Shown here: positions 1 through 8,116 of the stretch, one piece after another
Layout: every line of letters begins with the position of its first letter
How positions within the stretch are numbered: the stretch's first letter is position 1
Made by a program: the position numbers and the translations under genes
Notes under the pieces: generated by a model
What the model was told of the DNA's origin: nothing
Database searches by the model: none
Seen by the model: only the letters and a program-made list of their open reading frames with translations
IMG/VR virus record: IMGVR_UViG_3300017963_000846
Coordinates: 1 to 20,631 of that record
Reading direction: 5' to 3' (one strand)
DNA length: 20,631 nt
Source of the DNA: a virus

Positions 1-1829
1 ACCCAGCTTTTCATGCCGATTCGGCCATCTTCCATGGTTGATAGACATGTAATATTATATTCATCAGCAGTGGCATAACTCGGCCTGTAATAGCGGACGG
101 ACATATCAGATAAATCAATACATCCGAGGCCCCTTCGATCCTGCATGCCATAAGACGCCGTATAGCCGAAACAGAAATATATTTTATTGTCAGAATAGCA
201 GAAGTCATTCACGCCGTTCCTATGCATTCCGGCATTGTTTCTATTTCTGATGTCATAAACAACATAGGGAGTTGCCGCATCGATATTTATGACCTGAATC
301 CCTTCGAAATCATTGTGCGGTCCCCAATATTCATTTGACCCCAGTATGGCCCACCCAAGTTCATGAACGAGCTTCATGGTGTGTGGGCCTCCAGTTGTTG
401 TTCCCCAGTTCCATCTTATTACCGTATGGTATTCATAATGACCTGTTATCGGATCTGGTTCATCCCTTAAATTTATAAATCCGATTTCCTGATTTCCCTG
501 TCCCCATCCGCCATGACAATAAACTCTGTCATAGCTTGGTGAATCGCTTATCCGTATTGCATGTTGCTTCCATGGCAAAACAGGTTCTTCTGTATCAACA
601 TTCCAGCTCAAGCCACATCTTACATCAGCGTCATATTGCTGATGGTATGTAGTAATGCTTTCAGCTTCAACGTCAAGAATCTGAAAGCAAATTGATATGC
701 CTGCAACCGCTCCGAGTATGATAAACTTTCCTTTGTTGCAGTCGCGGAACCATGTATAAGATGAGCAGATTGCCGGTGAAGATCCGGTGGTGTTGTATTC
801 TCTCGTAAGAGAAAATCCATCAGTGATGGTATACTCTTTTATGATTGTCGGATAACTGCCGCCGCAGGCAAAATACACCTGGCTTAATTCTTCCCTTAAA
901 TGGATATAAGTGGCTTGAATACTGTCCAGACTTTTGACTGCCGCAACCTTCGTATAAGCAAGTAACATATTCCCATCTGGCTTCATCGTTGCCGCTGGTC
1001 TTTGCGCGATTTCTCCGGGTTCATCATAGTCAGTTATTTTTACCGGATCCGACCATGTGACACCATTGTCCTGGGAAACCACATAATAAATGTTATAGAT
1101 GGCACCACTGTCGATATTGCTGTCAAGATATTGAAAGAATAGATACAGATCACCTTCTTCGGATTGGACAAGCTCCGTACATGATTTGGCATGGTTCACA
1201 TTCAGCCCTGTCAGCGGAATCTCTGTTTTCGCAGACCATGATCCAAAGCTGGTGCAAGTGCTGTAATAAAGGTAATATGATTTTGAAGTATCTGAAATGT
1301 CACCGAGAAAGTCGATATTTCCATCTGGAACAAGATCCGTGCTCCCGGCCCACGCAGCAACGTATGTCCCATTGGCCAGTTGAATGATGCTTGCCCCCTG
1401 TTGCCATGTGCCTGTATATGCAGAAACTGCCCAGTCACCAAGATTTGTTCCTGTGACAGATCTTTTGTGCGAATATATATGTCCCCACCCCCATGTGATA
1501 AGGGCAATGTTTCCGTCATCCATTTCACAGGCATCAACTTCCCGATATCCCATTCCGGAAACAGCGTTTGCTTTTTGAAACCACTGCATTTGATCTGTGT
1601 CTGTATAATAGCTATAAATCGCATCTCCATAATTATAATACATAATCATGCGACCAGACGAATGGGCCACAATAGCGGAATCTCTTTCAGATATTGATTG
1701 CTGGGTATTGAAATAAGTATGGAAAAACGGGATCACGTCCTGTGCCGCAAGGCTCATGATTTCAACAATTGGCCTTCTATTCAAGGTATCCATTCGGGCT
1801 TGCAATGTAGAATCGAGAGTGAGCGACAT
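1..1829 (-). CDS. Large tail/host-interaction protein with sialidase-like beta-propeller (3' end missing)
   Basis: The frame is open from the ATG at 1829 to base 1 with no stop (checked codon by codon), giving at least 609 residues; the gene runs off the left edge. The start overlaps the preceding stop as TAATG, with GGAGGT just upstream. The N-terminus (MSLTLDSTLQARMDTLNRRP) has the look of phage tail-tip proteins. A clear Asp-box, SQDNGVTW, lies at residues 252-259. Several strands of the kind 'xDGxxxLxY' (CEMDDGNIALI, KPDGNMLLAY, SEEGDLYLFF, STMEDGRIGM) suggest a BNR/sialidase-type propeller. Position after the tape measure and tail-tip genes points to a distal tail or receptor-binding role. 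Enzyme activity is not shown: Asp-boxes are structural, and I did not identify a catalytic Arg triad. A+T content is higher than in the head genes. Confidence 0.8.
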   Translation of the reverse strand, partial: MSLTLDSTLQARMDTLNRRPIVEIMSLAAQDVIPFFHTYFNTQQSISERDSAIVAHSSGRMIMYYNYGDAIYSYYTDTDQMQWFQKANAVSGMGYREVDACEMDDGNIALITWGWGHIYSHKRSVTGTNLGDWAVSAYTGTWQQGASIIQLANGTYVAAWAGSTDLVPDGNIDFLGDISDTSKSYYLYYSTCTSFGSWSAKTEIPLTGLNVNHAKSCTELVQSEEGDLYLFFQYLDSNIDSGAIYNIYYVVSQDNGVTWSDPVKITDYDEPGEIAQRPAATMKPDGNMLLAYTKVAAVKSLDSIQATYIHLREELSQVYFACGGSYPTIIKEYTITDGFSLTREYNTTGSSPAICSSYTWFRDCNKGKFIILGAVAGISICFQILDVEAESITTYHQQYDADVRCGLSWNVDTEEPVLPWKQHAIRISDSPSYDRVYCHGGWGQGNQEIGFINLRDEPDPITGHYEYHTVIRWNWGTTTGGPHTMKLVHELGWAILGSNEYWGPHNDFEGIQVINIDAATPYVVYDIRNRNNAGMHRNGVNDFCYSDNKIYFCFGYTASYGMQDRRGLGCIDLSDMSVRYYRPSYATADEYNITCLSTMEDGRIGMKSW

Positions 1830-2191
1830 TATACCTCCGACATGATCAATAATTTAAGCTCAACATTTTTTCGATATGGAGCACTCGCGCCAGCGGACAA
1901 ATGATATTCGCCGTGCAGGCTTAAAATTTCCACATTATAGGTGGACCCGTTTTCAGGATTCCAAACCACCTGGGCATCTGCGGTCAAGAGGGTTAAGAGT
2001 TCCCCATATTGAGTGGTGGACATGAATGACCAGGGCAGCTTGACTTCCTGGCCAGCGATGAAGGTGCCCCATGAAAAAAATGCCACACCGCCCATGGTTT
2101 TTAGTGAGGATCCGCGCCGCTCCTCGGTGATAATGGGCACGGGCTCGTTGGGATTGATGGCAAACGTATATGATCCGAGTATCATGGCCAT
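1829..2191 (-). CDS. Small tail-tip protein downstream of the tape measure
   Basis: This 120-residue protein is encoded directly after the tape measure gene: TAA at 2192-2194 is followed at once by ATG at 2191, and its own stop overlaps the next ATG (TAATG), so the three genes should be translationally coupled. The sequence is beta-rich with no Cys or catalytic signature. It contains GGVAFFSWGTFIAGQEV and ends in YRKNVELKLLIMSEV, resembling small proteins that follow tape measure genes in siphophages (the gpM/distal-tail position). Its role as a component of the tail tip is inferred from position and fold impression, not from a diagnostic motif. Confidence 0.8.
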   Translation of the reverse strand: MAMILGSYTFAINPNEPVPIITEERRGSSLKTMGGVAFFSWGTFIAGQEVKLPWSFMSTTQYGELLTLLTADAQVVWNPENGSTYNVEILSLHGEYHLSAGASAPYRKNVELKLLIMSEV

Positions 2192-4672
2192 TTATTGCAT
2201 TTCCTCGCGCATAATTTTAATGACAAGCTGTTCGACCTCTGTTTGCAGCCTGGCGCTCATCCGTTTATCCTGCATGCTCTCCATGCTCACAGGCACGCTG
2301 ATGCTGGTATTTTTTACGTTTTGGACATTAGTCACCGGTTTAACCCCCGGCGGAAGCACGGTTTCATCATATTTTAGAATGGCCGGGAATTCATCGTCGG
2401 AAAGACCCGGATATCCTTTGTGCAGACGGGGTGCATTGGCGAATAAAGATGCCGGCACATCCCTTGTGGGTGCAGAATCCTTTCCCGGCCTTCCGCCTTT
2501 GTGCCAGAGGGTTGCCGACCAATCCGCACCCAGGCCGGCGCTGGCATCCAAAGTGGTCCCACCGCCAAATAATGATCTGATTCCCGAAAACAAAGACCCG
2601 AATAATCCGGACCCGCCGGACGATCCGCCGCCGAATAATAATTCCTTGGTCATCTGCCCGAGCATGTCCGAAAAACTGTCGGACAATGAATGACAGAACG
2701 CCCGAAAATAATCAGCGGCTGAATCCAACTCTCCACGGAATGCATCTTTGAAAAAGCTGGAGAAATTATCTTCGATGGCATCGGACGTGCGCTCGGACAG
2801 TTCCACAAGCCAAACGTTATTTTTTTTGGCCGCCTCTAAACGCTCCTCATCAAGTGCCTTAATTTGCTCGATGAGCCATTGGTGTGCCAGGGCCTCATCT
2901 CCGGTGTATTTCTCGTAATCTTCGGCCTGTTTTTCAAGCTGGACCTTGCGGTAATTGTAGTAATCGTCGGAAACAAATTTTAAATCCGAATACATGGACT
3001 CGAAGGCCTCGCGGGTTTTTTCCGCATCGGCCTGGGTCTGGTCAAACCCGGTAATGTATTGACCCACATCAACCCTGAGCTGCTGCTCCATGGTTTCAAA
3101 GGTGCCGGAGGGAATGATCATGGCCCGCTGGAATTCTTCCTGGGCCTTTTCAACTTCTTTCATAAGAGCTTCATATTCTTTTTTGGCCTTTTCCGCATCT
3201 TCATCGCCGGCGCCACCGCCGGCCCCGCCAGGCCCTCCGGTTCCGGGCGGCTGGTAAATTTCCCAGCCCGGCGTTTCCGGGGCGATTTTGCCATAATAGG
3301 TGGACGGGGTCTGGGGCACGGGCTGTGTTTGCGTTTTTTGCGCGCCGGTCTGCCAGTCCCGCCGGCCGGAAATCACGTCCATGATGTTGCCAATGGCGTC
3401 TTCCCAGTCCTTCCAATGGTCAATGGCCGTGCCGATATCCGCGTTAAATTTTTTGAGCTGTTCATTGAGAAGATACAGGCCGGCCGCGATCTTGGCCGGA
3501 CCCCAGCTCCCGAACAGGATCCGGCCCGCGATCCCGGCGCCGGCGGCCCCCACCACGCCGTCGGGCAGGCTGTTATACAGGGCGATGGTTTTTTTCAAAG
3601 ACCCGTAAAGCGCTCCCACTCCCTCGTTGGCAAAACGAACAAACTCCTCCCGGTTTTCCCGCACATACTGGGCCATTTCCTTGAGGGTTTCATTGAGGAT
3701 CCCGGCTTCCTGCTCAAAGGTGTCGATCTCCACCCGCTCCACGGCGCTCTTGAATTCATACCACCGGGTGAGCACGTTGTCCCGCATGGTGCCGGCCATT
3801 TCTTTCAAGGATCCGGTGGCGTTGTAATACTGCCGGGTCAGGTCCTCCACTTTTTTACGTTGATCTGAAAGGATAATGGCAGATACAAAGGCGCGCTGAC
3901 CGAACAGTTCCTGGGCGGTTTTGACCTTGTTCGTGGAGTTCCGGATTTTGTCCATGGCCTGGTCATAGGACATGCCGGTCTTTGCCAGCTCGGTGATGAT
4001 CTTTCGCAGGTCCGTGCCCGCCTTGCTCGCGTCGATGTTGGCGTCCACCAGGGCGCCCACCTTGGCCGTGGTCTGCTCGATGTCCCAGCCGTAGGCCCGG
4101 GCCGCGGCCCCCACGTTGGCCATAGACTCCTGGAATTTTTCCATGTCAAGCGCCGTGGTCGTGGTGCCGGCGGCCATGACATCCATGTACCGGGAAAGTT
4201 CGATGGCCTGGGCGTTGAACGAGTTCATGGTTCCGGCGGCCACGGTGGCGGCCTCGGCCAGGTCCGCGTCCAGGGCCGTGGCCAGGTCCAGGGTGAGCCC
4301 AGTCACTTCCATGATTTCGTCTTTGGTCAACCCGAGCTTGGCATAGGCGATCTCAAGCTGGCCCACCTGGGTGGCCGTGTACTCGGTGCGCTCCCCCAGG
4401 TCCTTGGCCAGACCGCTCAATTCCTTGAAATCCTGCTCCCCGGCCTTGGTAATGGCCTTGACCTTGGACATGGTTTTTTCATAGTCCGCGCCCGTGGCCA
4501 GAAGATCCCGCCCCACGATTCCCAGCATGGTGGCCCCGCCCAGGGTGGCGATGGCGCCCTGCAGCGAAAACACGCTCCCGGTCAGTGCCTTGACCCGGCC
4601 GGTCACGTTATGAAAGGCTGTTTTGGTGGCGTCCCGTGCCGCCAGGATGATTTCTAATCGATGATCAGCCAT
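2192..4672 (-). CDS. Tail tape measure protein, TP901 type
   Basis: An 826-residue protein that should set tail length and fill the tail tube before DNA ejection. Residues about 60-300 carry the TP901-type core (YEKTMSKVKAITKAG, SGLAKDLGERTEYTATQ, AATVAAGTMNSF, KVGALVDANIDASKAGTDLR). A hydrophobic, Gly/Ala-rich stretch lies at about 371-402. A Gly-rich linker at about 477-490 is followed by a charged coiled-coil-like stretch to about 518. A Gly/Ser-rich segment precedes the C-terminal region with LKYDETVLPPGVKP, typical of tape measure C-termini. The ATG at 4672 has GGAG 8 bases upstream. Unusually, the tail chaperones are about 5 kb upstream instead of adjacent. Long open frames on the opposite strand here are by-products of codon bias. 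Confidence 0.95.
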   Translation of the reverse strand: MADHRLEIILAARDATKTAFHNVTGRVKALTGSVFSLQGAIATLGGATMLGIVGRDLLATGADYEKTMSKVKAITKAGEQDFKELSGLAKDLGERTEYTATQVGQLEIAYAKLGLTKDEIMEVTGLTLDLATALDADLAEAATVAAGTMNSFNAQAIELSRYMDVMAAGTTTTALDMEKFQESMANVGAAARAYGWDIEQTTAKVGALVDANIDASKAGTDLRKIITELAKTGMSYDQAMDKIRNSTNKVKTAQELFGQRAFVSAIILSDQRKKVEDLTRQYYNATGSLKEMAGTMRDNVLTRWYEFKSAVERVEIDTFEQEAGILNETLKEMAQYVRENREEFVRFANEGVGALYGSLKKTIALYNSLPDGVVGAAGAGIAGRILFGSWGPAKIAAGLYLLNEQLKKFNADIGTAIDHWKDWEDAIGNIMDVISGRRDWQTGAQKTQTQPVPQTPSTYYGKIAPETPGWEIYQPPGTGGPGGAGGGAGDEDAEKAKKEYEALMKEVEKAQEEFQRAMIIPSGTFETMEQQLRVDVGQYITGFDQTQADAEKTREAFESMYSDLKFVSDDYYNYRKVQLEKQAEDYEKYTGDEALAHQWLIEQIKALDEERLEAAKKNNVWLVELSERTSDAIEDNFSSFFKDAFRGELDSAADYFRAFCHSLSDSFSDMLGQMTKELLFGGGSSGGSGLFGSLFSGIRSLFGGGTTLDASAGLGADWSATLWHKGGRPGKDSAPTRDVPASLFANAPRLHKGYPGLSDDEFPAILKYDETVLPPGVKPVTNVQNVKNTSISVPVSMESMQDKRMSARLQTEVEQLVIKIMREEMQ

Positions 4673-4692
4673 TTAAAATGCTCCACATTTCA

Positions 4693-4818
4693 GGTTTATG
4701 GGTTCAAGGGTTCAGGGTTCAGAGGTTTAGGATTAAAAACCTTTGAACCTTTGAACGGGGAATCTTGAACCTGTTTATTAACCTTTGAACGCTGAACCTT
4801 GAACCTTTTAACCTTTTT
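4693..4818. repeat. GGTTCAA-type short-repeat array A (before the tape measure)
   Basis: About 126 bp made of 7-8-base units. The left part reads GGTTnnn (GGTTTAT, GGTTCAA, GGTTCAG), switches at GGATTAAAAACC, and continues as nnnAACC units. The two halves are roughly inverted and could fold into a hairpin in RNA. In transcription order it starts immediately after the stop codon of the gene ending at 4819 and ends just before the tape measure RBS. Bases 4733-4790 match the reverse complement of 9885-9942 at 56 of 58 positions. Confidence 0.9.
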
Positions 4819-5379
4819 TTAAGACGCTTCCACTTCACCCCTCACCAGGACGGCCATTTCTCCCCAGACCACACCATCCTCATTGTCGGGATCATAGGTG
4901 ATAATGGGCACGTCATGCCCTTCCGGCGTAATGGTTTGACCCCCTGCATCGATACGGATTTCTCCGACCTCATAACCGGCCTGGTCCCAGGTGATCAGAC
5001 CGGCGGCTTTATCCGTGGAGCTAATGAGTTTTGTTCCAAAAGAGGCCGTGATTTTGGTCACGCTGGAAAGATCCACCGGGGCTTTAACGTCAATTCTAAA
5101 CGCCCCGTCAGCGCCGGATACGGTGGATCCCTCATAGTTTCTATCCAGGGTGAAAGCGTCGGGGTTGCCCGGGATGGGACAGGCGATGATTTGATACCGC
5201 TGGCTGTCCGGTGCGATGAAATATTCATTCAAATGATAAGCCCCGGAAAGAGCGATCCCCACGACATTGTCAACCGTGGCGCTTCCGTTGGTAAAGGTTG
5301 CCGAGGTTGCCCTGCCGTAAGCCACCAGTATCTTGTCAATGGTGTTATTATGCCCAAGCCATAGGGTTTCGGTATCCAT
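4819..5379 (-). CDS. Unknown virion-associated protein
   Basis: A 186-residue protein starting at ATG 5379 with GAGGAGA upstream, two bases after the stop of the Ser-Gly repeat gene. It is rich in beta-prone residues, Gly, Thr, Asp and Ile, without transmembrane segments or Cys clusters beyond one Cys, and looks like a small structural protein (for example LDRNYEGSTVSGADGAFRID, EVGEIRIDAGGQTITPEG). I do not recognise a family. It is the last gene of the accessory block and is followed by a repeat array. A role on the virion surface or tail tip is inference from context only. Confidence 0.75.
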   Translation of the reverse strand: MDTETLWLGHNNTIDKILVAYGRATSATFTNGSATVDNVVGIALSGAYHLNEYFIAPDSQRYQIIACPIPGNPDAFTLDRNYEGSTVSGADGAFRIDVKAPVDLSSVTKITASFGTKLISSTDKAAGLITWDQAGYEVGEIRIDAGGQTITPEGHDVPIITYDPDNEDGVVWGEMAVLVRGEVEAS

Positions 5380-5381
5380 TA

Positions 5382-6275
5382 TTATTTCTCCTCAATATCC
5401 CGGTCCGTGGTAATCGAGCGTATGGCCCTGGAAACGGTGCGGGACATTATGGCCTTTGCGGCGGTGATGGATTTTATGGCCGGATCGATAATCTCAGAAA
5501 GGCCACCCGTGAGGATTCTTCCGATTACACTCCCGGCAAATGATATCGAGCCGACAAGTTTCCTGAAACCCGAAAAAGCCCTTTTCAGATATCCGGAGGA
5601 CGAGAGCCCTCCATCCGTCTTTCGCTTATAATTAACCCGCCGGGTCAGGCTCGATGAAAATGAAACCGCCCCGGCAATAAATCTCTGGAACGGCCCGGAC
5701 GCCCACTCCAGAAGCCCGGACCATGAAATCGATCCCTGAGCCGATCTGAAATGATTTGCGATCCGTTTGACAATTCCTGACCATGAAATCGATCCGGTCA
5801 GCTTTCTCGACCCGGCAAACTTTCGGGAAAGACCCCCGGACGTATCCAGATCCCCTCCGGGCTCCCTCTTAAAGTTCACTTTTCTCGCAAGGCTTGCCGA
5901 AAATCCCATGACCCCGGAAACAGATCTTTTCAATGCACCGATTGACCAATCAACAAGCCCCGACCATGAAAACTCGCCATCCGTTGCCCTGAAATAGTTG
6001 GCAATCCTGTAAACCATCCCGGATGTTGACAAAACACCCTCTGGGGATCGATGCAGGCTTGCTCGCCGGGTTGTAATGCCTGACTGTGATATGTCCCCTT
6101 GCGGTTTTCTCTTGAACAGGGGAAGCCTTGACACCGACCCGGAGAGATTTCCCATAATTCCTGCGACATTTCTCATGATCTTTTTTAAGGCGGAAACATC
6201 CCCGGAAAAACCATGATCCCCCACGGTATCTCTTTTATAGGCAGCCTTTCTTGTCAACTCTCCGGATAACGGCAT
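5382..6275 (-). CDS. Ser-Gly 20-residue repeat protein (probable virion protein)
   Basis: This 297-residue protein is built almost wholly of about a dozen repeats of about 20 residues following the pattern R-x(3-5)-G-x-(I/L)-x-(W/F/S)-S-G-x-(L/V)-x-R, with cores such as GEFSWSGLVDW, GSISWSGIVKR, GGLSSSGYLKR and GSISFAG. A larger period is also visible: RIAN(Y/H)FR recurs at residues 90 and 171, so an 81-residue block of four repeats has been duplicated. The DNA shows this too, as ACCATGAAATCGATCC occurs near 5720 and 5780. It is basic (many R/K). Regular Ser-Gly turns suggest a beta-solenoid or fibrous structural protein. The same repeat closes the protein encoded at 8116-8877. ATG 6275 follows the glycosyltransferase stop by one base. 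The Ser-rich repeats are possible substrates for that enzyme (speculative). Confidence 0.85.
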   Translation of the reverse strand: MPLSGELTRKAAYKRDTVGDHGFSGDVSALKKIMRNVAGIMGNLSGSVSRLPLFKRKPQGDISQSGITTRRASLHRSPEGVLSTSGMVYRIANYFRATDGEFSWSGLVDWSIGALKRSVSGVMGFSASLARKVNFKREPGGDLDTSGGLSRKFAGSRKLTGSISWSGIVKRIANHFRSAQGSISWSGLLEWASGPFQRFIAGAVSFSSSLTRRVNYKRKTDGGLSSSGYLKRAFSGFRKLVGSISFAGSVIGRILTGGLSEIIDPAIKSITAAKAIMSRTVSRAIRSITTDRDIEEK

Positions 6276-6276
6276 G

Positions 6277-6951
6277 TCACTCCTCGAAATCGTATTTTAT
6301 CAACCCCCAGTGACCGCACCGGACAGATCCGTCTGCCCACACCTTGAATCCGGCATCCGTGGCCCTCTGGCAGAACGCCCAGTCCTCGCTCAAGTATTCC
6401 CTGAAACCGCTCGGATGGGTATGGATGAACGGCTGATAAAAGGCATATGCTTTTTTAAAGGTTATGTTCTGGTCATATTCAAGCTCCGGGTATTTTTTGA
6501 CCATCTCATGGATGACCCTTGACGCCACGAGCATGCACCCGGTGCTGATGTATTGAACCTGGTGGATAGATCCGTTTTTAAACACATCGGACAACGGCGT
6601 TTTATTTCCGTAAAGCGGCCGGATGGCGGTATGCGCCTCATGATCTTTTTTCAGCCGGTAAAACCCCCCGATAATATCCTTGCCGGATTCCACGAGCTTC
6701 ACAATGCAATCAATGGGAATCTCGATGTCATCGTCAACCGTGAAAAGATAATCAAACTCCCTGCCCATATAATCCACAAGGGTGTTCTGCCTGGCCCGGC
6801 AGATCAAACTCTCCCCGACCCTCGGCACCAGACTGGATGTGATCTTATGTTTAGCGGCATACTGCATGGCCTTTTGTAATGACAAGATCGCCCCCCACTC
6901 CGGGGATCTTCTACTGGTAACATTCACATAAACCTTTTTAATTTCCGACAT
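6277..6951 (-). CDS. GT-A fold glycosyltransferase (family 2-like)
   Basis: A 224-residue protein with the layout of a compact phage GT-A glycosyltransferase. A DxD-type metal/nucleotide-sugar motif TVDDDI sits at residues 71-76 (D73, D75) after an arginine-rich helix (LICRARQNTLVDYM). STGCMLV lies at about 136-142. An acceptor-side region SEDWAFCQRATDAGFKVWAD at 188-207 contains the Glu-Asp expected for the catalytic base. RCGHWG at 211-216 gives a candidate metal-binding His. It would transfer a sugar from a nucleotide-sugar donor; donor and acceptor are unknown. ATG 6951 lies inside the end of the methyltransferase gene (14-base overlap) with AGGAGG upstream, so the two are probably co-translated. 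Its place among virion genes suggests it acts on virion proteins, or alternatively on DNA or host envelope. Confidence 0.85.
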   Translation of the reverse strand: MSEIKKVYVNVTSRRSPEWGAILSLQKAMQYAAKHKITSSLVPRVGESLICRARQNTLVDYMGREFDYLFTVDDDIEIPIDCIVKLVESGKDIIGGFYRLKKDHEAHTAIRPLYGNKTPLSDVFKNGSIHQVQYISTGCMLVASRVIHEMVKKYPELEYDQNITFKKAYAFYQPFIHTHPSGFREYLSEDWAFCQRATDAGFKVWADGSVRCGHWGLIKYDFEE

Positions 6952-7366
6952 GCCCCTCCTTTCTCAAATGGGCGATCAGCCAGGTCACCCGGTCGCCATT
7001 GCCCTTTCTCCGATCCTGCGAGGCCAATTTTATCAGCCTGAATCCCGGCCAGAAATCAGCAAAAAAGCTCTGCCGAGAGAATGCCCGGCAATGGGTGTCA
7101 TCTCCCCAGGCATCAGGACTCAGATAATGGGGCACGATCACATTGAGGTTGCCCCCCGGTTTCATGACCCTCAACAGTTCCTTTTTCAATGCCACAAGAT
7201 CATGGATATGCTCCAGTATATGGGAAGCCAGTACGTCATCAAACACACCGCCCAAAAACGGCAGCCCCTGCTCGCAATTCCCCACGACCTCACCATGAGG
7301 GTTGATGTCATAATTGACAAATCCCTTCATGGGATGAGGCCCGCACCCCAGATTAAGCCTCTGCAT
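6938..7366 (-). CDS. Short class I SAM-dependent methyltransferase
   Basis: A 142-residue protein with the class I methyltransferase signature: motif I LNLGCGPHP at residues 4-12, an acidic ribose-binding position at D20 (VNYDIN), motif IV-like region FDDVLASHILEHI at 42-54, and LRVMKPGGNLNVIVP at 65-79. The segment PDAWGDDTHCRAFS at 84-97 is typical of the small Methyltransf_11-like proteins found beside glycosyltransferases. It is shorter than most free-standing members (usually about 180-250 residues) but the SAM-binding core looks intact. It overlaps the previous gene by 14 bases and the next by 14 bases, and I see no convincing own RBS, so coupling is likely. The substrate (glycan, protein or small molecule) is unknown. 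Confidence 0.88.
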   Translation of the reverse strand: MQRLNLGCGPHPMKGFVNYDINPHGEVVGNCEQGLPFLGGVFDDVLASHILEHIHDLVALKKELLRVMKPGGNLNVIVPHYLSPDAWGDDTHCRAFSRQSFFADFWPGFRLIKLASQDRRKGNGDRVTWLIAHLRKEGHVGN

Positions 7367-7952
7367 TGACTGTCAATTCGTAAGTGAATTCCACGGTATC
7401 GTTGGCGATCACGGCCGGGGCATTGTCCACCAGGTTCCGGTCCATCATGGTGCCGCCGGAAACGGCATTGAATATGCCATGCTCATTCACCGTGTAGGCC
7501 GCGCTTGCCTGAATGGTGGCAACGGTCTGATAAATATTGGCCGTGTTCTCGCCGGGCGATGTATCGTTGATCCGGGTTTCCCGGCTGTTCTGCAGGGCGG
7601 TATGGGCGTTTGACTCTGCAGTACCGTCGTCCCCCATGTCATGCCAGGTAAACGCATCAAGGGGATAGGTCGTGGAATCCTGGAGAGAGTCCACCACATA
7701 ATTGGCAAACGCCGTGGTCACTTTCTTGACCGATACCACTCCCAGATCCTCCCACTCCCCGGTCAGGTATCTTTTTATCCTCATCCTCAGGAAGCCGAAT
7801 ATTTCGACCACGCCGGCGAGCTTTGTGGCTTTCAGGGCCTCCATGATCTCCCCCTGGGGAACTCCGCGGGGAACAATTCCCTTGCGAACTTTTTTGGCTA
7901 TCTGCTTTTGCCGGAAAAATCTAACGAGCTTTTTGTAGTAATCTTGAAACAT
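7353..7952 (-). CDS. Virion/tail fibre-like structural protein
   Basis: A 199-residue protein starting at ATG 7952 with a strong purine-rich RBS (GGAGAGGAGA) upstream. The first about 60 residues are basic and helical (YYKKLVRFFRQKQIAKKVRKG). From about residue 80 it resembles a domain common in phage structural proteins: YVVDSLQDSTTYPLDAFTWHD, a Thr/Asn-rich middle, then TVNEHGIFNAVSGGTMMDRN and VIANDTVEFTYELTV, which fits the pattern of 'E-x-GIF...G-T-x-x-x-R' ending with a beta-strand. This looks like a small beta-barrel domain for tail or head decoration. Function beyond 'structural' is inference. It overlaps the methyltransferase start by 14 bases. Confidence 0.8.
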   Translation of the reverse strand: MFQDYYKKLVRFFRQKQIAKKVRKGIVPRGVPQGEIMEALKATKLAGVVEIFGFLRMRIKRYLTGEWEDLGVVSVKKVTTAFANYVVDSLQDSTTYPLDAFTWHDMGDDGTAESNAHTALQNSRETRINDTSPGENTANIYQTVATIQASAAYTVNEHGIFNAVSGGTMMDRNLVDNAPAVIANDTVEFTYELTVNAEA

Positions 7953-8116
7953 TTTGTTGTCTCCTCTCCGTTTTGTTTTCGGCGGTTGAGTTCCGTCCGG
8001 GTTCTTTTTTTATTGATAAACCTCGACCTCAAATCCAAAACCTCGGTTCCATCATTCCATCTTGCTTTCCATTTTTTCGGAAACGGGTTGTAAATTGACA
8101 GCAACAGCCTGACCAT
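7898..8116 (-). CDS. Possible small coupled ORF (72 residues)
   Basis: An open frame that starts with the TAATG overlap on the stop of the preceding gene, the same arrangement used at 8877 and 1829. The product is short, basic and has no recognisable domain (NPFPKKWKARWNDGTEVLDL near the N-terminus). It overlaps the start of the gene at 7952 by 55 bases, including that gene's RBS, which is longer than the other overlaps in this operon. It fills an otherwise empty 163-base gap. It may be a real coupled gene or a leader that lets ribosomes reach the 7952 start; I hold it at low confidence. Confidence 0.4.
   Translation of the reverse strand: MVRLLLSIYNPFPKKWKARWNDGTEVLDLRSRFINKKRTRTELNRRKQNGEETTKCFKITTKSSLDFSGKSR

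Noticed and set aside
1211-1630. Minus-strand frame of 139 codons within the left-edge gene
   Set aside because: Different frame from the 609-codon open gene that carries the Asp-box; it is an alternative-frame shadow.
1-1829. Diversity-generating retroelement target in the tail protein gene
   Set aside because: No reverse transcriptase or template repeat in the window, and no repeated segment of the gene was seen.
2013-2693. Plus-strand frame of 226 codons opposite the tail-tip and tape measure genes
   Set aside because: Antisense to two well-supported coupled genes; low-complexity Pro/Asn/Asp tail arises from the Ser/Gly-rich tape measure C-terminus.
3059-3868. Long plus-strand frame of 269 codons opposite the tape measure gene
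   Set aside because: Lies wholly within the tape measure gene, has odd Gly/Phe/His/Pro-rich composition typical of antisense frames in GC-rich coding DNA, and no plausible RBS or neighbours on that strand.
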